Below, one piece after another: positions 1-4,841 of a DNA stretch of 6,010 nucleotides. Each line of letters begins with the position of its first letter. Positions within the stretch are counted from its first letter, which is position 1. The translations under genes and the position numbers were made by a program. This stretch comes from Candidatus Delongbacteria bacterium (GTDB taxonomy: Bacteria; UBA4055). A model generated the notes under the pieces. That model was not told where the DNA came from. It made no database searches and saw only the letters and a program-made list of their open reading frames with translations. The stretch is from the NCBI GenBank assembly GCA_003477045.1, contig DMTS01000077.1, positions 1 through 6,010 on the forward strand, written 5' to 3'.

Positions 1-147
1 ATCGAGCCATTTTGTTACTATACCTTCATTTTTGACTGCGTGTCCCGGCCCCATCGCGGCCTGATAAAGAAGCTTATATAAGTCCTGCACTCTCATCTGA
101 GGATAAAGTTCGCACTGTCGTATTATGATCTCGGAAATGTCTTTCAT
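1..147 (-). CDS. N-terminal fragment of a conserved-type hypothetical protein
   Basis: An open frame starts at ATG 147-145 and runs off the left edge, giving 49 residues without a stop. The peptide begins MKDISEIIIRQCELYP and continues with QDLYKLLYQAAMGPGHAV, ending at WLD. The start is well supported: a perfect GGAGGT lies at 159-154, 6 nt before the ATG, and a plausible promoter lies further upstream. The segment looks soluble and mainly helical, with no signal peptide or membrane segment. The YQAAMGPGHAV stretch looks like a conserved block of an uncharacterised bacterial family, but I cannot assign a function. The gene is divergent from hemW with only 92 bp between the start codons, so the two may share a control region. 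Confidence 0.75.
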   Translation of the reverse strand, partial: MKDISEIIIRQCELYPQMRVQDLYKLLYQAAMGPGHAVKNEGIVTKWLD

Positions 148-153
148 CGGTTT

Positions 154-159
154 ACCTCC
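154..159 (-). promoter_or_regulatory. Ribosome binding site of the left-edge gene
   Basis: GGAGGT on the minus strand lies 6 nt before the ATG at 147. It is a full Shine-Dalgarno core. It fixes the start of the partial gene and shows that this organism does use Shine-Dalgarno initiation, which makes its absence before hemW and ribD meaningful. Confidence 0.8.
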
Positions 160-171
160 AATCCGACCGCT

Positions 172-188
172 AATTTAATGATTAAATT
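172..188. repeat. 17-bp perfect palindrome between divergent genes (operator candidate)
   Basis: AATTTAAT-G-ATTAAATT is a perfect inverted repeat: 8-bp arms around one central base. It lies between the start codons of the left-edge gene and hemW and covers the proposed -10 of the former. The position and symmetry fit a site for a dimeric repressor. It is entirely A/T in the arms, so a chance palindrome in AT-rich spacer DNA is the main alternative. Confidence 0.4.
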
Positions 189-200
189 CCGGAAAATCAA
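172..200 (-). promoter_or_regulatory. Putative sigma70-type promoter of the left-edge gene
   Basis: On the minus strand, TTGATT (200-195) is followed by a 17-nt spacer and TAAATT (177-172). Transcription would begin near base 165, leaving a short leader that includes the GGAGGT. The -35 is identical to the -35 proposed for the operon at 4770. The -10 matches consensus at only 4 of 6 positions, so this is a moderate call. The -10 forms the left arm of the palindrome at 172-188. Confidence 0.45.
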
Positions 201-225
201 ATTATGAAATCTGTTTTTTTATTCT

Positions 226-231
226 TATATT
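226..231 (+). promoter_or_regulatory. Putative -10 element for leaderless hemW transcription
   Basis: TATATT lies at 226-231 and its last base is 9 nt from the A of the ATG at 240. A transcript starting the usual distance downstream would begin essentially at the start codon. No Shine-Dalgarno precedes 240. ribD has the same hexamer at exactly the same distance. The only -35-like sequence is TTATGA at 202-207 (18-nt spacer), which is weak, so the call rests on the -10 and the parallel with ribD. Confidence 0.45.
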
Positions 232-239
232 ACCGCCCT

Positions 240-1364
240 ATGAAAACCGAGCATGTTTACATACATTTTCCGTTCTGCATTTCGAAGTGTCCCTACTGCG
301 ATTTTTTCTCTGTTCCACTCAATGATGAAACCATTCATAATAAATACATAGAATATCTCTTAAAAGAGATCGATAATTATGATCCAGTCATTTCAAACGA
401 ACTGAAGACACTTTATTTCGGAGGCGGGACACCATCTCTGCTTGACCCTACTTCTCTGAAGAAAATTTTAGCAAAATTTGAAATAAATGCGCGTACTGAA
501 GTAACAATTGAAGTAAATCCGGCTTCGGCAGATCTTGGAAAATTAATATCATACAGGGAACTAGGAATAAACCGGATCTCCATCGGATCGCAGTCTTTCC
601 TAAACGGCGATCTTAAAACTCTTGGAAGAGCACACAGTGCTGAAGACATCTATGAATGTTATGAAAATTCCCGTAAAGCCGGTTTTGAAAATATCAATCT
701 CGATCTGATAATCGGCATACCCGGTCAGACAACCGCTTCTGTAATATATAATGTAAACGAAATTATCGATCTTGCCCCGGAGCACGTTTCGGCATACATT
801 CTGACATTTTACGATAATACGCCTTTTACAAAAAAGCTGGAGAAAGGAACTCTTACTAAGCTTGAAGATGACACTGAGATCGAGTTTTTTGAGCTCATCT
901 CCGGAATATTGGAAGAACACGGTCTGAACCGTTATGAAATTTCAAATTTCTCCAGATCGGGAAAACAGTCGAAACACAATATGAACACATGGGATTTCGG
1001 TAACTATATCGGCCTCGGAGCTTCCGCACATTCGTTTATGGACGGAAGAAGATGGGAAAATCCGGAATCTATCGAGAACTGGTATTATTCTGTGATAAAC
1101 AGATTTACCGGTTATTCAGAATCTGCAATTACTGATGAAATAACTCTTAAAAGAGAATTCGTTATGCTGGGACTAAGAAAAACGGAAGGAATGAGCATTG
1201 ACTCATACAACAGATATTTTAAATCGGATTTTCTTAAAGAATTTGAAAATAAACTGGATCATTATTTCAGCAATAAAACAGTCCTTGCCGTTGACGGAAA
1301 GCTGAAACTTAATCCTGAAAGGTTCAGTATATTCAATACGATCGTGTCAGACATCATTTTCTGA
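240..1364 (+). CDS. hemW: Radical SAM haem chaperone HemW (coproporphyrinogen oxidase-like)
   Basis: The product is a 374-residue radical S-adenosylmethionine protein of the HemN/HemW family. HemW binds haem and delivers it to haem proteins; many members are misannotated as coproporphyrinogen III oxidase. The cluster motif is C13-x3-C17-P-Y-C20-D-F22, the CxxxCxYCxF form typical of HemW rather than the CxxxCxxCxC of true HemN. Other family blocks are GGGTPS (61-66), EVNP (91-94), GINRISIGSQSF (109-120), NLDLIIGIPGQT (153-164), YEISNF (232-237), KHNMNTW (245-251) and GLGASAHSF (258-266). The HNxxYW block reads HNMNTW here, a Tyr-to-Thr change. The frame is open from an ATG at 204, but 240 is preferred: it gives the family's usual MxxxYIHFPFC N-terminus and the usual length, and it lies just after a TATATT. 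No export signal is seen, so the protein is cytoplasmic. The 3' end overlaps the convergent Dabb gene by 11 bp. HemW identity is confident; haem chaperone activity is inferred from family. Confidence 0.93.
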   Translation: MKTEHVYIHFPFCISKCPYCDFFSVPLNDETIHNKYIEYLLKEIDNYDPVISNELKTLYFGGGTPSLLDPTSLKKILAKFEINARTEVTIEVNPASADLGKLISYRELGINRISIGSQSFLNGDLKTLGRAHSAEDIYECYENSRKAGFENINLDLIIGIPGQTTASVIYNVNEIIDLAPEHVSAYILTFYDNTPFTKKLEKGTLTKLEDDTEIEFFELISGILEEHGLNRYEISNFSRSGKQSKHNMNTWDFGNYIGLGASAHSFMDGRRWENPESIENWYYSVINRFTGYSESAITDEITLKREFVMLGLRKTEGMSIDSYNRYFKSDFLKEFENKLDHYFSNKTVLAVDGKLKLNPERFSIFNTIVSDIIF

Positions 1365-1668
1365 TATCATCCTCAAAATCAACTATCGCTCTTTCTTCTA
1401 TCACGCTGTCTATAAAGGCTTTGACCTTGATGTGTTCGGGATGGCTTAAATAGTGCTCAAAATCTCTTTTTGTATTGAACTCGGTATAGAGTACAACATC
1501 AAAAGCCCTGTCAGCATTGGAGAAATTCATTCCGACTTCAAGATCTTTGATCTCGATAATTGTGGAAGTAAGTCTCTCGAGTTTTTTCTTGATCTCAAGA
1601 GCATTCATTGCGCTCTGCGCAGAACCCTTATCCTTTTTCATCTTCCACATAACAATGTGCTTAACCAT
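1354..1668 (-). CDS. Dabb-family (stress-responsive alpha/beta barrel) protein
   Basis: This 104-residue protein matches the Dabb family, small dimeric ferredoxin-like alpha/beta barrel proteins. Diagnostic blocks are the N-terminal MVKHIVMWKMK, the central LEVGMNFSNADRAFDVVLYTEF, the YLSHPEHIKVKAFI stretch and the C-terminal ERAIVDFE. Length and block order are normal, and no signal peptide is present. Family members range from plant stress proteins to polyketide cyclases, and most bacterial ones have no defined substrate, so none is assigned. The start is secured by GGAGGT at 1681-1676, 7 nt before the ATG. The gene follows queE by 21 bp on the same strand and is probably the last gene of the operon. 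Its last 11 bases overlap the end of hemW on the opposite strand. Confidence 0.88.
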   Translation of the reverse strand: MVKHIVMWKMKKDKGSAQSAMNALEIKKKLERLTSTIIEIKDLEVGMNFSNADRAFDVVLYTEFNTKRDFEHYLSHPEHIKVKAFIDSVIEERAIVDFEDDIRK

Positions 1669-1675
1669 TTTTTTT

Positions 1676-1681
1676 ACCTCC
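1676..1681 (-). promoter_or_regulatory. Ribosome binding site of the Dabb gene
   Basis: GGAGGT on the minus strand lies 7 nt before the ATG at 1668, in the 21-bp gap after queE. It allows independent initiation within the operon and makes an alternative start unlikely. Confidence 0.8.
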
Positions 1682-1689
1682 GATAATTT

Positions 1690-2331
1690 TTACCTCCCTC
1701 TTTCATCATTCCAGATGTATTTGTGAAGCTGGATCTGATACTTAACTCTCAGACCGTCTTCAATTATCATTTCGGCGATCTCCCTGTCGGTTAAAGATGA
1801 ATCTTTTACTTTTGAGACAAGAATGACGCACTTTCTTCCCAGCTCATAGTTTTTATAATGTTCCTTAAATTCATTATAATCAAAAATATCTCTCAAAACA
1901 AACTTTATTTCATCTATTTTAGTTAAATACTTAAGATTTTCAAACAGAAAACTCTTTCCCTCTCCCGATCCGGTCAGCTTTATATCCACGATCTTTACAA
2001 CTCTTTCGGGAATGTCTTCGAGCGAAACGCTTCCGTTGGTTTCCAGAAGTATCGTTTTTGAACTGTCAATCCCGCTGATCACTTTGATCAGTTCATCTTT
2101 CTGAAGAAGAGGTTCCCCGCCGGTAAATTCAATAATATCGGTTTTTGAAGAATTTATGAGCCTGACAATTTCATTGCAATGAATCTCTTTACCGTCTTCA
2201 TAAGCATATTTAGTGTCGCACCATGTGCATCTTAAATTACATCCTGTCAGCCTTATGAAAAGGCAGGGATAACCTGCGTAAGATGATTCTCCCTGAAGCG
2301 ATTCAAATATTTCATTTACGATCATAGCCAT
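1690..2331 (-). CDS. queE: 7-carboxy-7-deazaguanine synthase (radical SAM)
   Basis: QueE is a radical SAM enzyme that rearranges 6-carboxytetrahydropterin to 7-carboxy-7-deazaguanine, on the route to preQ0, queuosine in tRNA and 7-deazaguanine-modified nucleic acids. The 213-residue length is normal. Visible blocks are NEIFESLQGES (6-16), the cluster motif C31-x3-C35-T-W-C38-D39, EFTGGEPLLQ (68-77), LLETNG (95-100) and the C-terminal QLHKYIW (201-207). The cluster has the usual CxxxCxxC spacing with GCNLRC. The ATG at 2331 is only 5 bp after the upstream gene's stop and lacks a Shine-Dalgarno, so translation is probably coupled. An ATG two codons later (2325) would also fit the family N-terminus. 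The partners queC, queD and queF are not in the window, so whether the product feeds tRNA or DNA modification cannot be told from here. Confidence 0.94.
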   Translation of the reverse strand: MAMIVNEIFESLQGESSYAGYPCLFIRLTGCNLRCTWCDTKYAYEDGKEIHCNEIVRLINSSKTDIIEFTGGEPLLQKDELIKVISGIDSSKTILLETNGSVSLEDIPERVVKIVDIKLTGSGEGKSFLFENLKYLTKIDEIKFVLRDIFDYNEFKEHYKNYELGRKCVILVSKVKDSSLTDREIAEMIIEDGLRVKYQIQLHKYIWNDERGR

Positions 2332-2336
2332 TATTA

Positions 2337-4706
2337 TCAGCAGACCGTTTTTTCAATATTGTCTTCCAATACGACTGTTTTTGCGGCAGGTATTCCTTCT
2401 ATCTGGTAATCTGAAATGATCTTTTTTAAGATCTTGGAATCTTTGAATTTTTCAAATACTTCTGAAACCGGAGTATTTCTCAGATAATTATAAACAATAT
2501 GACCGCCGGCTTTATTTTCATCGGACACGAAAACATCCTTTTCAAGCATCTTTAAAAAATCTTCCTCAAAATCTGAAGGAATGAAAACAGGATTTTCGCC
2601 GTTCATCTTATTTTTCAAAACCATTTCAACCTCCATTTTTTCAAAAGGAAGAATGAACACTCCGGGCTCATTTGTTGAAAATTTCTTGTAAAATTCATAT
2701 TCGTCAGCGAGAGGTTCTATCTTTGAAATGCTCTTAAAAAAAGTCTCTTTATCCTCAAAATTATCACCCCAGCTCGATCCGAAATTTAAGAGTTTGGCCA
2801 GCTCTTTATTGATAATCCCGAAAGTCGTCTCTCCGGAAACAACCTGTCTGTCGATCCCTGCGGTGTACAATTCTACAGTCAGATGCTGAAGATTACCGAC
2901 TGAATCCGAAAATATAAAAACCTGTCTGTTGTCCTTAAGCTTTTCTCTTATAAGGTCCATAGGCAAAGGTATAAATTCCTGATCATATTTTTTTGCTGAT
3001 GAGAGAACATAATTATATTCTGACAAATCATTATCAGCTCCTTTAAGCAGGCCTGTATTGTCTGTTGTGAAATTGCTCAGATATATAGTTTTCTGAGACG
3101 CATCTCTTATTTCCACTATAGAAGAACCGGGAATTGATCCTGAGGAAAAGAATTTTATATTCACAAGACCTTTAAAATTATATCCTTTTCCCATTGGTGT
3201 TATTCTTATCACTCTTTCGTTCAGATTGTCGATATCCCTTCTGGTGAAATCCGCCGAATCGCTTCCTGCGATCACAAGATTTGGATTATTCAGCTCTTTC
3301 ATCCACTTTATTCGTGCGATCTTGAAAGAAATATCGGAAGTAAAAAGCTTTGCTCCCGGATTTGAGTTCATTATCTGCGGGATCACTTTCACATGGTTAT
3401 CGCGCGCATTAGACATCACGACTATATCTATATCGTTACCGTCATATTCCGCTTCCGGATCAATCAGAATTTTCACCCCTGTAACATCAGCCAGAGTAGA
3501 ACACCGGCCGTTCCCGTTCTTAAGCTTTGTGATCTTCATGTAATTGCCGGCTTCGGACAGTTCAATGTGATTTCTTATCTTATCAAGCCTGTCAGCGATC
3601 ATTTTCCTTATATCGCCTTCGTATTCAACGAATTCAATATCGAAAGACATTGTACCGAGCTTTGCCTGATTTTGAAAATACGGTTCGACAGCTTTTGAGA
3701 GTTCCCTGTTCCCGTTGCAGAAGATCAGATATTTTCCGGTAATTTTCTCAAAAATCAGATATTTTACGGAAAAATTTTCGTTCAGAAGCGAATTTTGGAG
3801 TTTGTACTGCGTCAGAGCTGTATCTATCTTTTCTCTTACGAAAATATAGTTCTGGTAGAAACTGTTCAGATAACTTATTGCCTTGCCGTCCTCGGGAATG
3901 ACAACAATATCGAAATTATCGTAAACATACTCTTTTATCTCGTTAAATACTTTCAGGAGGTTCTTGTAAAATTTGCCGTAGTTCGTGTCCGGCTCTGAAA
4001 TGAAATTGGCTATATATCCCGTTCCGGGTTTGAAATACACATCAAGTATCCTCTCTGAAATTGAAAGTGTAGCGGGTTTGCTCTCGAAAATTATCTTGTT
4101 GAAAATAGTTTCGTTTATTCTGATATAATCCTGAATTACTTCTTTTATTTCCTGAGGACTTTTACCGGTTTTTCTGATCGTGTATTCCCTCTGAACAGGC
4201 ATTTTGACTTCGACAGTATTTTTAACAGACTCGTCAGATTTTTCTGATTCGTTTAAGAATTCTTTCCTGACAGCTTTTTCAACATGAGCTCTAAGCTTAA
4301 TTTTGAAATTCTCAAGCTGTTTGCCTTTTGCTTCTTTAAGTTCTTCAATTTCCTTTTTTACATTATCCGTCAATTCGGTTTCTTTAAGGTTCAATATATC
4401 GTTCAGGCATCCTATATCTTTGTTTAAACATAATACTTCGCCGATCCCGTCATAACCTGATGCATAATCTACGCAGTCATCGCTCAAGTATCCGTCTTCA
4501 TAGGAAAGAATATTTTCTTTTGATTCTTCTAAAACTTTTTTTGCGCTTTCAAGAAGCGACTGATTCATTTCTTTAATCTCATCCGGCATACCGTTAAAAT
4601 CAAGCGAGTTCAAATAGGTAATAGTTTTCTTGCTCTTTTTAATCTTTTCAATACTTTCCGTATTGATCCTGATACCGGATGTAAGGTTTTTAATTATTTC
4701 TTTCAT
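2337..4706 (-). CDS. Metallo-beta-lactamase/beta-CASP-like protein, probably catalytically inactive
   Basis: This 789-residue protein is not a recognised named gene. From about residue 390 it follows the block order of MBL/beta-CASP nucleases: MKITKLKNGNGRCSTL and VKILID (the first beta strands), DIDIVVMSNARDNHVKVIP (the LTHAHLDHSG block), IKFFSSGSIPGSSIVEI (the AGHILGS block), TIYLSNFTTDN (the FTGDLG block), and QVFIFSDSVGNLQHL (the VLIPAFALGRAQEL block of beta-CASP). Expected metal ligands are replaced: His to N433, His to R435, Asp to N437, His to S524 and Asp to N545; only H438 survives. The Glu of the beta-CASP ESTYG block reads Ser. I infer a pseudoenzyme. The N-terminal ~390 residues hold a charged coiled-coil-like helix (about 108-157) and beta-strand/TG-turn segments near 316-330. 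There is no signal peptide. Start 4706 is preferred over the ATG at 4718 because GGGAG precedes it by 5 nt. It heads the operon with queE. The gene is certain, the fold likely, and the role unknown. Confidence 0.8.
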   Translation of the reverse strand: MKEIIKNLTSGIRINTESIEKIKKSKKTITYLNSLDFNGMPDEIKEMNQSLLESAKKVLEESKENILSYEDGYLSDDCVDYASGYDGIGEVLCLNKDIGCLNDILNLKETELTDNVKKEIEELKEAKGKQLENFKIKLRAHVEKAVRKEFLNESEKSDESVKNTVEVKMPVQREYTIRKTGKSPQEIKEVIQDYIRINETIFNKIIFESKPATLSISERILDVYFKPGTGYIANFISEPDTNYGKFYKNLLKVFNEIKEYVYDNFDIVVIPEDGKAISYLNSFYQNYIFVREKIDTALTQYKLQNSLLNENFSVKYLIFEKITGKYLIFCNGNRELSKAVEPYFQNQAKLGTMSFDIEFVEYEGDIRKMIADRLDKIRNHIELSEAGNYMKITKLKNGNGRCSTLADVTGVKILIDPEAEYDGNDIDIVVMSNARDNHVKVIPQIMNSNPGAKLFTSDISFKIARIKWMKELNNPNLVIAGSDSADFTRRDIDNLNERVIRITPMGKGYNFKGLVNIKFFSSGSIPGSSIVEIRDASQKTIYLSNFTTDNTGLLKGADNDLSEYNYVLSSAKKYDQEFIPLPMDLIREKLKDNRQVFIFSDSVGNLQHLTVELYTAGIDRQVVSGETTFGIINKELAKLLNFGSSWGDNFEDKETFFKSISKIEPLADEYEFYKKFSTNEPGVFILPFEKMEVEMVLKNKMNGENPVFIPSDFEEDFLKMLEKDVFVSDENKAGGHIVYNYLRNTPVSEVFEKFKDSKILKKIISDYQIEGIPAAKTVVLEDNIEKTVC
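3724..3769. repeat. Short direct repeat inside the large gene
   Basis: ATCAGATATTTTCCGG (3724-3739) recurs as ATCAGATATTTTACGG (3754-3769), 15 of 16 bases matching at a 30-bp offset. In the protein this makes KYLIF occur twice, ten residues apart, around a TG turn, as two strands of a probable beta hairpin. The 30-bp period keeps frame. It may be a small local duplication or convergent strand composition. Confidence 0.5.
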
Positions 4707-4711
4707 TTGGT

Positions 4712-4716
4712 CTCCC
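4712..4716 (-). promoter_or_regulatory. Ribosome binding site deciding the start of the large gene
   Basis: GGGAG on the minus strand lies 5 nt before the ATG at 4706. The upstream in-frame ATG at 4718 has only an A-rich tract before it and would overlap this site, so initiation at 4706 is more likely. Confidence 0.6.
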
Positions 4717-4741
4717 ATTTTTTATTTATAACCGGATATTC

Positions 4742-4770
4742 AATATATGATTTATGAATAATAAAATCAA
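4742..4770 (-). promoter_or_regulatory. Putative sigma70-type promoter of the three-gene minus operon
   Basis: On the minus strand, TTGATT (4770-4765) is separated by exactly 17 nt from TATATT (4747-4742). The -10 matches consensus at 5 of 6 positions and the -35 at 4 of 6. A start near 4735 would give a leader of about 29 nt that contains the GGGAG before ATG 4706, consistent with that start choice. Confidence 0.6.
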
Positions 4771-4797
4771 GCGACTACTAAAATTCTTTTCTTAAAT

Positions 4798-4822
4798 ATT
4801 GGATTTGCCTCTAAGATCCAAT
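4798..4822. repeat. Inverted repeat overlapping the ribD promoter
   Basis: ATTGGAT (4798-4804) is mirrored by ATCCAAT (4816-4822); as RNA the stem could extend by a U-G and a U-A pair, leaving a 7-base loop. It spans the proposed ribD -35 and most of the spacer. Because the inferred transcript starts downstream of it, it would act as DNA (an operator) rather than as a leader hairpin. No T-run follows, so it is not a terminator, and it has no resemblance to an FMN riboswitch. Confidence 0.4.
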
Positions 4823-4833
4823 TAACTTATATT
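4805..4833 (+). promoter_or_regulatory. Putative promoter giving a leaderless ribD transcript
   Basis: TTGCCT (4805-4810), a 17-nt spacer and TATATT (4828-4833) form a good sigma70-like promoter. Transcription would begin near 4840, at or just before the ATG at 4842. No Shine-Dalgarno precedes that ATG, so the mRNA is probably leaderless. This leaves no room for an FMN riboswitch, a common control element of riboflavin genes. Confidence 0.6.
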
Positions 4834-4841
4834 TAGCAACT

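Noticed and set aside
204..239. In-frame upstream ATG at 204 adding MKSVFLFLYYRP to HemW
   Set aside because: The extension is hydrophobic and not part of the family N-terminus, only a weak GGAA precedes it, and the proposed -10 at 226-231 lies downstream of it.
413..920. Open frames on the minus strand opposite hemW (413-649 and 600-920)
   Set aside because: They lie wholly inside a well-supported gene, show no recognisable motif, and are expected by-products of its codon composition.
1362..1369. TGATATCA palindrome at the end of hemW as a terminator
   Set aside because: It is only 8 bp with no loop and no T-run; it is a restriction-site-like chance palindrome.
1453..1726. Open plus-strand frames opposite the Dabb gene and the end of queE
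   Set aside because: They are antisense to genes with clear family motifs, and their translations look like random low-complexity sequence.
3226..3998. Open plus-strand frames inside the large minus-strand gene
   Set aside because: The minus frame is uninterrupted with coherent beta-CASP blocks; the antisense frames have no ribosome binding sites or motifs.
2337..4706. Reading the large gene as an active metallo-beta-lactamase or RNase J
   Set aside because: Five of the six expected metal-ligand positions are substituted, so nuclease or hydrolase activity should not be assigned.
4737..4760. TATTC/GAATA inverted repeat in the minus-operon promoter
   Set aside because: The 5-bp A/T-rich arms 14 bases apart are expected by chance in this composition.
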